NCBI RefSeq assembly: GCF_013113715.1 | Contig: NZ_CP053344.1 | Coordinates: 4,278,001 to 4,342,000, forward strand | Direction of reading: 5' to 3' | Source: Herbiconiux sp. SALV-R1 | Lineage (GTDB): Bacteria > Actinomycetota > Actinomycetes > Actinomycetales > Microbacteriaceae | DNA length: 64,000 nucleotides | Shown here: piece by piece, positions 34,460 through 43,029 of the stretch | How the letters are laid out: each line of letters begins with the position of its first letter | How positions within the stretch are numbered: position 1 is the first letter of the stretch | Notes under the pieces: generated by a model | Seen by the model: only the letters and a program-made list of their open reading frames with translations | What the model was told of the DNA's origin: nothing | The model's database searches: none | Translations under genes and position numbers: made by a program

Positions 34460-35257
34460 ATGCCCGAGATCTCCCGCAGAACCGTCATCGGAGCGGCCTG
34501 GTCGGCTCCCGTCGTCCTCGCCGCCGTCGCCGCCCCCCTCGCCGCGGCGAGCGGGCAGACCGCCTCGTCGGTCGCGTGGGGTGCGGCGAGGGGTGACTTC
34601 GGCGGCACGAGCACCATCACGGTCACCATTCCCGCCGGGTCGGCGGCCGTCGGCAGCAGCGGGTCGATCCTGTTCAGCTTTCCCGACACCGTCGGCAACC
34701 TGCCCTCCTTCCCGACGCTGCCCGCGGGCTGGACGTACACGCCCTTCGGTGGGGGCCAAGCCGCCCTGCTCAACTCCCCGTCCGGACTGACGGCGGGCGA
34801 GTACGTCTTCACCACGGGCGAATGGATCGACCTCTCCGGGTCGTACGAGGTGCTCGCCACCTGGCAGAGTGCCGCCGAGTTCGGCTCGTCGACGAGCCTC
34901 ATCACCGTCAAGCCCGCCGGAGTGCCGACGGTCGTCTGGGACAGTGCGTCGGCGAGCTGGGGCGGCACGAGCATCCTCACGGTGTCGGTCGTCGCCGACA
35001 GCTATGCCGCGGGTGAGCTCGGTGTCATCGGCGGTTTCGACAGCGGTCTTCCGACCGGCCCGGTGCTCGATCCGCGACAGGGCTGGGCCGTCACGAACAT
35101 CCAGGGCACCCGGGCCCTCATCAACCCGGCGGTGCCCGTGGGCGACTCGACGATCAGCTTCACCTGGCCGGCGGGTTCAGGCACGGCGACCGTGACCGCG
35201 CAGTTCATCTCGACCAACGGCGGAGTGCCCGTCAACGCGACGATCCAGCTCGGGTAG
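34460..35257 (+). CDS. Hypothetical secreted protein with Tat-like signal
   Basis: A 265-residue protein. The N-terminus (ISRRTVIGAAWSAPVVLAAV) has a twin-arginine motif followed by a hydrophobic core and AAA cleavage region. The rest is Ser/Thr/Gly-rich beta sequence with two related halves: a WGAARGDFGGTSTITVTI stretch recurs later as WDSASASWGGTSILTVSV. This suggests two tandem Ig-like beta domains. No catalytic motif is visible. A structural or surface role is likely, but no function is assigned. It is divergent from the AraC regulator gene. Confidence 0.7.
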   Translation: MPEISRRTVIGAAWSAPVVLAAVAAPLAAASGQTASSVAWGAARGDFGGTSTITVTIPAGSAAVGSSGSILFSFPDTVGNLPSFPTLPAGWTYTPFGGGQAALLNSPSGLTAGEYVFTTGEWIDLSGSYEVLATWQSAAEFGSSTSLITVKPAGVPTVVWDSASASWGGTSILTVSVVADSYAAGELGVIGGFDSGLPTGPVLDPRQGWAVTNIQGTRALINPAVPVGDSTISFTWPAGSGTATVTAQFISTNGGVPVNATIQLG

Positions 35258-35369
35258 AACTCCCCATGTCGTCCCGCCCGACCAGGTTTCAGGGCAGGAT
35301 CGAAGGTGACCGACGCGCCGCGAGAACCGAGGCGAGCGCGCGGGGATCACTTCGGGGGAGGGATTCGCT

Positions 35370-37679
35370 GTGGCGGAATCTGACGGTGGAGCGGTCGCGG
35401 GCTGGTACCCCGACCCGGCGGATGCGAGCATCCAGCGCTACTGGGACGGCACGCGGTGGACGGAGCACGTGCATCCGGCCCCTCAAGCGGCGAGCTACCC
35501 GCCGCCCGCGGCGGACACGCAGGTGCCGGGCCAGCAGCCCGCGCACCACGCCCCCGCCCCGCAGCACCCCGCCAAGCCCAAGCGCCGCCGCGGCCTCGTC
35601 ATCGGGCTCGTGTCGGCCGGTGTCGCGGTGGTCGCCGTGCTGGCGCTGGTCGCGGCGTTCATCGTCGTGCCCGGCATCACCTCGCCGCAGGCCTCGCTCT
35701 ACACCGACCGCTCCGCGATCTACGACTACACCGAGCCGATGCTCGATCTGGAGCGCGACCACGAGTTCCTGCTCGACGTCGACTACGACCTCGACGCGGT
35801 GAACGCCGCCCACATGGAGGAGGCGGGCCTCGAGCAGGGCGAGCGGGGCGGGCCCGACGACTGGGCGGTGCAGGTCTACTACGACGCCGCGCTCACGAAG
35901 CCCGCGCAGTTCCACGCCTTCCAGCTCGACCCGGGCGCCGACATCACCATCTCGGGCAGCGAGACGGGAACCGCCTTCGGCTCCAACGCGCCCGAAGGCG
36001 GCCGCGCCGTGATGGACGAGACCGACCCCGACTACGACAGCTATCAGTACGGCCAGTGGGGCCTTCACGACGAGTACTTCCTGGTCACCCGCGTCGAGAA
36101 AGACGGGTCGCCCAAGGAGAAGCCGGTCGTCACCCGCTTCACCGTCACGTCCGAGCTCGAGGCGCCCGACGTCACCTTCAGCGACCCTGCCGGCGACGGC
36201 ACGGTGACGCTGTCGTGGGACCCGGTCGACGGGGCGGATTCGTACATCATCGTCACCGCATCCGACGCCACCGGAGACAGCGGCAACCTCAGCTACGTGA
36301 CCGAGGTCGACGGCACCGAGTGGTCGAGCGCCACCGATGTCTACGACGTCACCGACGCCCCCTGGGTGACCCAGCAGAACGTGAACCTGCAGGCGTTCAG
36401 CTACCGGGCGGGCTCCGACGACCAGCAAGACGGCAACCCCTCCGAGGAGTACGAGGAGAACGTCGGCCAGGCGTTCGACCTCGGCGTCATCGCCACCGAC
36501 GGCGCCCACTACTCGCCCTATACGCCGCACGACCTGGTGCGCTCGGCGGGCTCGCTGCCGTACGAGGTGGCCTTCTACGCCGCGGGCGACCTCAAGAAGT
36601 GGGGTGCGAGCGGCTACATCGAGGGCATCGAGAACGTGCAGACGGTGCTCCCCTTCACCGGTATCGACGGGCGCACCCGGTCGACGGTCGCGTACATCGA
36701 CGACACCGGCATCCTCGACTACGGCGACCGGTGGATCTTCCCGCTCCGCGGGCGCGGCACCCAGCTCGGCGAGTGGATCCCGGTCACCAAACGATCGACC
36801 CCCGACCCTGTCGCTGCCGCCGCCCAGTTCAACGCCGCCGCCGAGGCCGCGGCGCCCGACACGGGCCTGCCCCGCTTCGAGGCCTACGCCCCGCCCGAGA
36901 ACGTCGACGACGAGCCGCTCGCCGAGGCGCCGCCCACCGACTACCCGGTCTACGGCAGCACCGACTTCACGAAGTACCTGGCGCAGCACATGATCGCGCA
37001 GACGAAATCGATCGACATCTCGGAATACGTCGACCAGCCGGGCGCGCCCGACCCGTACGACGCCGCGATGGAGGCCCGCTACCAGAACCCGTACGTCTTC
37101 AACGTCAACTACATGGGTCTGCGCGACGGCGGCGACACCCTCCTCGTCACCTACTCGATTCCGACCGAGGAGGTGAAAGCGCTGCAGGCGAACCTCAAGC
37201 AGCGTGTCGACGAGGTGGTCGGAGCGGTGACCAGCGACGACATGACCGCCGCCGACAAGGTGACGGCCCTCAACGACTGGCTGGTCTCGAACGCCGAGTA
37301 CGACGACGCCGCGTTCGCCGAGATGCAGGCCCAGCAGGCCATCCCGGTGGGCCGTGAGCCCGCGTGGAACGCCACGGGCACGCTGCTGCTCGGCACCGGC
37401 GTGTGCGCCAGCTACTCCTACGCCTTCAACGCCCTCGCGAACGCCGCGGGCGTCGAGACGGTGGTGGTCTCGGGTGATGTGTTCTCGGGCGGCGCCCACG
37501 CCTGGAACAAGGTGCTCGTCGACGGCACCTGGCTCGCCGTCGACACCACCTGGAACGACGGGGGCGACCCGTCGGCGTACCTGATGATCCCCGACTCGGG
37601 CTTCACCGGCGAGGCAGCCCGGGCCGAGAACGACTCCTGGATGATCGACTCGTCGATCCCCGCCTACGCCACGCCGTAG
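35370..37679 (+). CDS. Membrane-anchored DUF2510 protein with transglutaminase-like domain
   Basis: A 769-residue protein. Residues 10-40 are a DUF2510 motif (GWYPDPADASIQRYWDGTRW). A Pro/Ala-rich cytoplasmic linker, one membrane segment (about 75-100) and a long extracellular part follow, including a fibronectin-like region. The C-terminal 130 residues carry a transglutaminase-like triad: Cys in GTGVCASYSYAF, His in GGAHAWNKV and Asp in AVDTTWND. Such proteins may crosslink or cleave peptides at the cell surface. The GTG at 35370 has GGGGGAG nine bases upstream. It is similar in layout to secreted housekeeping-like transglutaminases of Gram-positives. Confidence 0.82.
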   Translation: MAESDGGAVAGWYPDPADASIQRYWDGTRWTEHVHPAPQAASYPPPAADTQVPGQQPAHHAPAPQHPAKPKRRRGLVIGLVSAGVAVVAVLALVAAFIVVPGITSPQASLYTDRSAIYDYTEPMLDLERDHEFLLDVDYDLDAVNAAHMEEAGLEQGERGGPDDWAVQVYYDAALTKPAQFHAFQLDPGADITISGSETGTAFGSNAPEGGRAVMDETDPDYDSYQYGQWGLHDEYFLVTRVEKDGSPKEKPVVTRFTVTSELEAPDVTFSDPAGDGTVTLSWDPVDGADSYIIVTASDATGDSGNLSYVTEVDGTEWSSATDVYDVTDAPWVTQQNVNLQAFSYRAGSDDQQDGNPSEEYEENVGQAFDLGVIATDGAHYSPYTPHDLVRSAGSLPYEVAFYAAGDLKKWGASGYIEGIENVQTVLPFTGIDGRTRSTVAYIDDTGILDYGDRWIFPLRGRGTQLGEWIPVTKRSTPDPVAAAAQFNAAAEAAAPDTGLPRFEAYAPPENVDDEPLAEAPPTDYPVYGSTDFTKYLAQHMIAQTKSIDISEYVDQPGAPDPYDAAMEARYQNPYVFNVNYMGLRDGGDTLLVTYSIPTEEVKALQANLKQRVDEVVGAVTSDDMTAADKVTALNDWLVSNAEYDDAAFAEMQAQQAIPVGREPAWNATGTLLLGTGVCASYSYAFNALANAAGVETVVVSGDVFSGGAHAWNKVLVDGTWLAVDTTWNDGGDPSAYLMIPDSGFTGEAARAENDSWMIDSSIPAYATP

Positions 37680-37684
37680 GGCGC

Positions 37685-37710
37685 GCTGCGGGCGTCGGCA
37701 CCGACGCCCG
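37685..37710. terminator. Perfect 12-bp inverted repeat between convergent genes
   Basis: TGCGGGCGTCGG and its complement are separated by 2 bases, six bases after the stop at 37679 and 16 bases before the end of the minus-strand operon. It is probably a bidirectional terminator. Confidence 0.7.
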
Positions 37711-37725
37711 CACGAGCACCGCCGC

Positions 37726-38754
37726 TCAGTCGCTCGAGACGGAGGCCCAGCCCTTCGTCTCGAGAGACTCGCCGACCGCGTCGAGCACCCGCGCCGCCGA
37801 GACGGCCTCCTCGATGCCGATGCGGCTGGGCCGGTCGAACTCGATCATCTGCAGGAAGTACTCGAACTGCTGCGGCACCACTCCCTCGAGCACCCCGTCG
37901 AGTTCGGGCGAGAGCACCGTGTTGGGCAGGCTGTAGCCGTCACCCGTGGTGAGGTCGACGCCCTCTCCCGTCACGTCGACGCGCAGGGTGCCCTCGGTGC
38001 CGTACAGCTCGAACTGCGAGGCGAGTCCGCTCGGCGTGTTCTCGAGCAGCGCCCACGACACCTCGATGGTGCCGACCGTCCCGTCGGCCAGTTCGCAGAC
38101 GATCAGCGCGACGTCGACGCCGGGAACGCCGAGCCCGGGCAGGATCTTCGCCGCGGTGGTGGCGCAGACCCGCGTGATGGGGCTGCCGCTGATCCACTGC
38201 ACCAGGTCGATGTCGTGGATGCCCTGGTACATGTAGATCGGCGACGCGCCCCGGTTCGCCACCCCGACACTGCGCGGCACGATGCGTGAGGCCCTGAAGT
38301 GCACCGGCGAACCGACCTTGCCCGTGCGCACCGCCTCGGCAGCGGTTCTGAACCGCGGGTCGTGGCGCAGTACGTGCCCGACGAGCACCTTCGACGCCGA
38401 CTTCTCCGCGGCCGCAGCGATGGCGCGCGCTCCGTCGAGCGTGTCGGCGAGCGGCTTCTCGACGAGCACGTGCAGCCCGGCCTCGAGCGCGTCGACGGTG
38501 ACCCCGACGTGCAGCTTGTCGGGCACGGCGATGATCACGGCGTCGAGGGATGCTGCGGCAGCGGCCTCGCCGAGCGTCGCGAACCACGGCGCCCCGTACT
38601 GGTCGGCGACCCGGCGACCCGTGTCCTCGAACGGGTCGACCACGGCGGCCAGGGTGGCACGCGGGTTCTCGTCGACGATGCGGGCGTGGACCTGGCCCAT
38701 GCGGCCGGCGCCGACGACGGCGATGCGGGTCGAGGTGGTGGGGGTGGTGGTCAT
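37726..38754 (-). CDS. Gfo/Idh/MocA-family oxidoreductase
   Basis: A 342-residue NAD(P)-dependent sugar or cyclitol oxidoreductase. It has the Rossmann GAGRMGQVH near the N-terminus, EKPLAD with the conserved Lys, and GIHDIDLVQW with the catalytic-region His/Asp. It is the last gene of the amino-sugar operon and overlaps NanE by 4 bases. Members oxidise or epimerise amino sugars, inositols or sialic-acid precursors. Here it may convert the incoming sugar to one that NanE or the kinase can use. Confidence 0.87.
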   Translation of the reverse strand: MTTTPTTSTRIAVVGAGRMGQVHARIVDENPRATLAAVVDPFEDTGRRVADQYGAPWFATLGEAAAAASLDAVIIAVPDKLHVGVTVDALEAGLHVLVEKPLADTLDGARAIAAAAEKSASKVLVGHVLRHDPRFRTAAEAVRTGKVGSPVHFRASRIVPRSVGVANRGASPIYMYQGIHDIDLVQWISGSPITRVCATTAAKILPGLGVPGVDVALIVCELADGTVGTIEVSWALLENTPSGLASQFELYGTEGTLRVDVTGEGVDLTTGDGYSLPNTVLSPELDGVLEGVVPQQFEYFLQMIEFDRPSRIGIEEAVSAARVLDAVGESLETKGWASVSSD

Positions 38755-39494
38755 GATGCTGAGGCTCCCTTCGTGAGCGTCGTGGTCGTCGTGAGCGTGG
38801 TGAGCGTGGGGATGGCGGCGGCGAACCGTCTCGTGAGGGCCATCGGCTCGGTGATGGAGGTGCCGACGACGACGGCGAGGGCGCCGGCCTCGAAGGCTGC
38901 GGTGAGCTCGGCCGGGGTCTTGATGCGGCCCTCGGCCACCACCGGGATCGATGCCGCGGCGAGCTCGCCCACCAGTTCGATGTCGGGGGCGCCCGAGCGG
39001 TTCTGTGGCACCGTCGTGTATCCCGAGAGGGTGGTGCCGACGAGTTCGGCGCCGAGGCGTGCCGCGTGGGACCCGGCAGCGAAGCCGTCGACGTCGGCCA
39101 TCACGGGCACACCGAGCTCGCGCACGGCGGGCAGCAGCTCGTCGATGCGCTCGTCCCAGGGCCGGTCACGGAGGGTCGCATCGAGCGCGACGATATCAGC
39201 ACCCGCGTCGACGAGCCTGCGGGCACGGTCGAGGGTGGGGGTGATCCACTGAGCGCCGCTCTGGTCGAGGGTCTTCTCCAGTCCGATGATGGGCACGGCG
39301 ACCCGCTCTCGCACGGCCGCGACGTGCTCGGCGCTGTTGATGCGCACGGCCGCCGCACCCGCCTGCACCGCAGCTTCGGCGATGGCGGCGATGATTCCCG
39401 CGTCGCGCAGAGGGGAGTCCTCGGGTGCCTGGCACGACACGATGAGGTGTCCGCGCAGCAGTTCGATGTCGATCAAGGTGGTTCCTTCGTTCAT
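38751..39494 (-). CDS. nanE: N-acetylmannosamine-6-phosphate 2-epimerase
   Basis: A 247-residue (beta/alpha)8 protein of the NanE family: IVSCQAPEDSPLRD at the N-terminus, IGLEK with the catalytic Lys, ADVDGF, and VVAEGRIKTP carrying the Glu/Arg pair. It converts ManNAc-6-P to GlcNAc-6-P. The C-terminal tail is an unusual Thr-rich stretch (TLTTLTTTTTLTK), coded by a short repetitive sequence. It overlaps the kinase gene by 4 bases. It indicates that ManNAc (free or from sialic acid) enters this pathway. Confidence 0.9.
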   Translation of the reverse strand: MNEGTTLIDIELLRGHLIVSCQAPEDSPLRDAGIIAAIAEAAVQAGAAAVRINSAEHVAAVRERVAVPIIGLEKTLDQSGAQWITPTLDRARRLVDAGADIVALDATLRDRPWDERIDELLPAVRELGVPVMADVDGFAAGSHAARLGAELVGTTLSGYTTVPQNRSGAPDIELVGELAAASIPVVAEGRIKTPAELTAAFEAGALAVVVGTSITEPMALTRRFAAAIPTLTTLTTTTTLTKGASAS

Positions 39495-40432
39495 GTCACG
39501 TCGATGAGTCCGGGGAACGCGTCCCCGACCCGGTGGTTCTCGGCAAGAAGGCGTGCTCCGGTGAGGGCGGCGTCGGGCCGGATGACCAGCTCGGGCTGGG
39601 CGAGACCGGCCCGTCGCAGGGAGTGCAGCACCGCATCCGTGTAGCCGCGTGATCGGGTCAGCCCGCCGGTGAGTCCGATGGGCCCGTCGCCGAGGCGCGC
39701 GGTCAGGGCCGTGCGCGCGATCTCGTCGCCGGCGGCACGGATGATCGTGCGCGAGAGAGGGTCGCCCGCGTCGGCGGCGCGCAGCACCTCGAGGGCGAAC
39801 GCGGCGACGTACTTAGGGGCGGGCACCGAGCCCATGGCGCCGTGGTACACGTCGGCGGGGGAGCCGAGGGCGGCAAGGGCGCCGGTGAGGGTCGTCTCGG
39901 CTCCGCGCCCCTCGACGGCGTCGAGCGCCGCCTGCAAGCCGCGCTGCCCGATCCAGAACCCGCCGCCGAAGTCGCCGAGGAGGTAGCCGCGCGCGTCGAC
40001 GCGCCGGAAGGCGCCCCAGGTGTCGGCCCCGAGCGCCGCGACGCCGGTGCCGCAGATGACGACCGTGCCGGAGGCGGCCCCCACCGTTCCGAGGAAGGCG
40101 GTCACCGCGTCGGCAGCCACCGCCACCGGTGCGCCGAGGCGCTCACGCAGCACCGCGGCGAGGGCGCCGGGCGCCGAGGAGCCGGTGACGTATCCCGACA
40201 GCCCCACCCCGATCGCGGAGAACCCGACGCCGGCGGGAGCGGCGATGGCGATGCGCTCTGCGAGCGCTTCGACGAGGCCTGGGGAGGTGAGAGCCACGAT
40301 CCCGTACGGCTGCTCGACGACCTCCGCTCCGCCCGCCTGCAGCCGGAAGCCGCTCTGGCCGACGTCGATCGCGAGCACGGCGTCGGCGGAGGCGGTGCGT
40401 GCGGCGGCAGTGGATTCAGTCTCGGCGCTCAT
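39491..40432 (-). CDS. N-acetylglucosamine kinase-type protein (BadF/BadG/BcrA/BcrD ATPase family)
   Basis: A 313-residue sugar kinase. It has the phosphate-1 loop AIDVGQSGFRL, GTGVAALG, a GDFGGGFWIG stretch, and GLTGGLTRSRGY near the end. It would phosphorylate GlcNAc or ManNAc, giving the substrate for NanE and NagB next to it. It overlaps both neighbours by 4 bases. ATPase families that activate acyl-CoA dehydratases share the fold but do not fit the context. Confidence 0.85.
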   Translation of the reverse strand: MSAETESTAAARTASADAVLAIDVGQSGFRLQAGGAEVVEQPYGIVALTSPGLVEALAERIAIAAPAGVGFSAIGVGLSGYVTGSSAPGALAAVLRERLGAPVAVAADAVTAFLGTVGAASGTVVICGTGVAALGADTWGAFRRVDARGYLLGDFGGGFWIGQRGLQAALDAVEGRGAETTLTGALAALGSPADVYHGAMGSVPAPKYVAAFALEVLRAADAGDPLSRTIIRAAGDEIARTALTARLGDGPIGLTGGLTRSRGYTDAVLHSLRRAGLAQPELVIRPDAALTGARLLAENHRVGDAFPGLIDVT

Positions 40433-41163
40433 GGCTCGATCCTCCCGGAACGGGACAGCCGGGATGCTGCAGCGTCGTCGAGCACCCAGTGCACGTCGGG
40501 ATGCGCGCGCAGGGCGCTCGCCGGTACCCGCTCGGTCACCGGACCCTCCAGGGCGGCCGCCACGGCCTCGGCCTTCTCGGCGCCGAAGGCGAACAGCATC
40601 AGGATGCGCGCCTCGAGGATGGTGCCGATGCCCTGCGTCACCGCTTGCGACGGCACCTCGTCGACACCGGAGAAGAAGCGCGCGTTGGCGAGCCTGGTCG
40701 ACGGGTCGAGATCGACGACGCGCGTTCGCGAGTCGAACGACGACCCCGGCTCGTTGAAGCCGATGTGGCCGTTGCGCCCGATGCCCAGGATCTGCACGTC
40801 GACGCCGCCGTGCCGGGCGATGGCGAGGTCGTAGGCAGCGGGGTCGGCGCCCGAGGGCAGATGCACCCGGTCGGGGGAGATACCGAGAGGGCCCGCCGCG
40901 TCACGCTCTACGACCGATCGGTAGCTCTCGGGATGCCCGGGCGGCAGGCCCAGGTACTCGTCGAGGGCGAAGAGTGTGAGGTCGGGGAACTGCAGTTCGG
41001 GGAGCTCGTCGCGCCGGCGCGCGAGGGCCCGATAGACGGGTGTGGGGCTCGAGCCGGTGGCGACGCCCAGCACGCGCAGGCCGCCGCGGGCGGCGAGGGC
41101 TGCGATCGTGGCGGCAGCGCTCTCGGCGGCGGCCTCGGCCGTGGGGTGCACGCTGACGCGCAT
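40429..41163 (-). CDS. nagB: Glucosamine-6-phosphate deaminase
   Basis: A 244-residue protein with the NagB signatures: GVATGSSPTPVY (phosphate loop), FALDEYLGL with the catalytic Asp, and LGIGRNGHIGFNEPGS with the catalytic His. It converts glucosamine-6-P to fructose-6-P plus ammonia. AGGAG lies five bases before the ATG at 41163. It starts the catabolic part of the operon, 32 bases after the second permease. The deacetylase NagA needed to make its substrate from GlcNAc-6-P is not in the window. Confidence 0.93.
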   Translation of the reverse strand: MRVSVHPTAEAAAESAAATIAALAARGGLRVLGVATGSSPTPVYRALARRRDELPELQFPDLTLFALDEYLGLPPGHPESYRSVVERDAAGPLGISPDRVHLPSGADPAAYDLAIARHGGVDVQILGIGRNGHIGFNEPGSSFDSRTRVVDLDPSTRLANARFFSGVDEVPSQAVTQGIGTILEARILMLFAFGAEKAEAVAAALEGPVTERVPASALRAHPDVHWVLDDAAASRLSRSGRIEP

Positions 41164-41195
41164 CCGTTCTCCTGTCGTCGGGGAGTCTGTCGCGC

Positions 41196-42038
41196 TCACT
41201 TGACGCCGCCGAACGAGAGGCCGCGGGCCATGTGCTTGCGCACGATGACCGCGAAGATGACGATCGGCAGCGTGCCGATCACCCCCGCGGCGGTGAGCCT
41301 CGCCCAGTTGGTGCCGAAGAAGCTGAGGAAGCCGGCGATGGTGACCGGCACCGTCTGGCTGTCGCCGCTCGTGAGCACCAGTGCGTAGAGGAACTCGTTC
41401 CACGACTGGATGAGGGCGAGCACGAAGGTGGCGAATGCCGCTCCCCACACGTTCGGCAGGATGGTGAGGAACAGCGTGCGCCACTCGCCGAGCCCGTCGA
41501 TCATCGCCGCCTCCCTGATCTCGCGCGGGAACGCCACCAGGAAGGAGCGGAAGATGAGCACAGCGAGCAGCACCGCGTAGAAGGTGTGCACGATCGTGAG
41601 CCCGAACGGATTGCCGGTGAGTCCGACGCCGAAGAAGGTTCGGTAGAACGGCGTGAGACTGAGCACGGGCGGAACCGTCGTGAGGAGCAGGATGGCGAGG
41701 GTCATGCGGGCCGACGCCGCCGACTCCGCCGGCCACACCTGGGTGGTGAGGTAGGCCAGGGGCAGCCCGACCAGGATGCCGAGGGCGCTGCTGACCACGG
41801 CGATCCCGCCGCTGACGAGCATCGCCTGGCCCATGCCGCCGTCGGTCCAGGCTGCGACGTAGCTGTCGAACTGCGGCGTGAAGAACCACACCGGAACGCG
41901 GCTGAACGCGTCGACGTCGTTCTTCAGCGAGGTGCTGATGAGCCAGACGACAGGGAGGATGCACCAGAGCACGAAGGCGTAGACGCCGACGACGCGCAGG
42001 GTGTGCAGGAACGATCGTCGTGCCGTGCGGTTGTTCAC
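41196..42038 (-). CDS. ABC sugar transporter permease (MalG/UgpE type)
   Basis: A 280-residue membrane protein with about six hydrophobic segments and the EAA loop EIREAAMIDGLGEWRTLFLTI. The GTG at 42038 overlaps the stop of the first permease (GTGA). It pairs with that permease and the binding protein at 43030 to import an amino sugar or its oligosaccharide. Confidence 0.9.
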   Translation of the reverse strand: MNNRTARRSFLHTLRVVGVYAFVLWCILPVVWLISTSLKNDVDAFSRVPVWFFTPQFDSYVAAWTDGGMGQAMLVSGGIAVVSSALGILVGLPLAYLTTQVWPAESAASARMTLAILLLTTVPPVLSLTPFYRTFFGVGLTGNPFGLTIVHTFYAVLLAVLIFRSFLVAFPREIREAAMIDGLGEWRTLFLTILPNVWGAAFATFVLALIQSWNEFLYALVLTSGDSQTVPVTIAGFLSFFGTNWARLTAAGVIGTLPIVIFAVIVRKHMARGLSFGGVK

Positions 42039-43000
42039 GAGCGGGCCTTCCGGATGCGCAGACCCATCAACCGGGTCGCGGTGGGGAACAGGATGATCAG
42101 CACGGCGACCGACACGAGGAGACCGACTGCGGTGGCGTAGCCGATGTCGAAGGTCTCGAATCCGACCCGGTAGACGTAGTTGCTGATGGCGAGGGTGGAG
42201 GTGCCCGGCCCGCCCTTGGTCATCGTGTTGACCAGGGCGAAGGTCTTCACCGAGTCGATGACGCGAAGGAGCACCACGATCGCCAGCACGGGCGAGAGCA
42301 TTGGAACGGTGATGTTCCACAGCATCCGGAAACCCCCGGCGCCATCGAGCTGGGCGGCCTCGAACGGCGAGGGGTCGAGCGACTCCAGCCCGGCCAGCAC
42401 GATGATGACGACGAAGGGCGTGTTCTGCCACACCTCGACCAGGATGATCGTGCCGAGCGCCGTGTTCGGGTCGGAGAGGAAGGCGTGGCTGCCGAGGCCG
42501 CTGCTGTCGAGCATCCAGGTGATGAACCCGGAGGTGGGGTCGAGCAGCAGTCTCCACATGAGACCCGCCACCACCGGGGTCAGCACCATCGGGATGAGGA
42601 TGAGCGCCCGCAGCAGGCCCTTGCCCGGGATGCGGCCGTGCAGGGCGAGGGCGATGGCCACACCGAGCACCATCTCGATGCCCACACCGGCGACGACGTA
42701 GACGAGGGTGACACGGATCGACCCGAACAGGGTGGGGTCGGCGAGCGCCCTGGCGAAGTTGTCGAGGCCGACGAACTTCTCCTCGCTGCCCGGGCGGAGG
42801 AGGTTCTCGCCGTGGGTGACGAGGTTGGCTCCCTGCACGACGATGATCGCGAGCAGGGGGACGATGACGACCGCGGCGGGCAGCGCGAGGCTCAGCCGGG
42901 CCAGCAGTCCGCGGTGGCGCCGGGGCGCCGGAGGGCGCCGGAGGGATCGATCGGCGACACCTTCCGCGGTGCGACGAGGGCGTTCGGTCGATGTGGTCAT
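42035..43000 (-). CDS. ABC sugar transporter permease (MalF/UgpA type)
   Basis: A 321-residue membrane protein. After a basic cytoplasmic N-tail come about six membrane segments. The EAA-type loop, SPFEAAQLDGAGGFRMLWNI, faces the ATPase. AAGGAG lies seven bases before the ATG at 43000. A small GC hairpin (43015-43029) lies between it and the binding-protein gene. No ATPase gene accompanies it. Confidence 0.9.
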   Translation of the reverse strand: MTTSTERPRRTAEGVADRSLRRPPAPRRHRGLLARLSLALPAAVVIVPLLAIIVVQGANLVTHGENLLRPGSEEKFVGLDNFARALADPTLFGSIRVTLVYVVAGVGIEMVLGVAIALALHGRIPGKGLLRALILIPMVLTPVVAGLMWRLLLDPTSGFITWMLDSSGLGSHAFLSDPNTALGTIILVEVWQNTPFVVIIVLAGLESLDPSPFEAAQLDGAGGFRMLWNITVPMLSPVLAIVVLLRVIDSVKTFALVNTMTKGGPGTSTLAISNYVYRVGFETFDIGYATAVGLLVSVAVLIILFPTATRLMGLRIRKARS

Positions 43001-43029
43001 GGGATCTCTCCTTCCGGCGTCCAGCCGGG

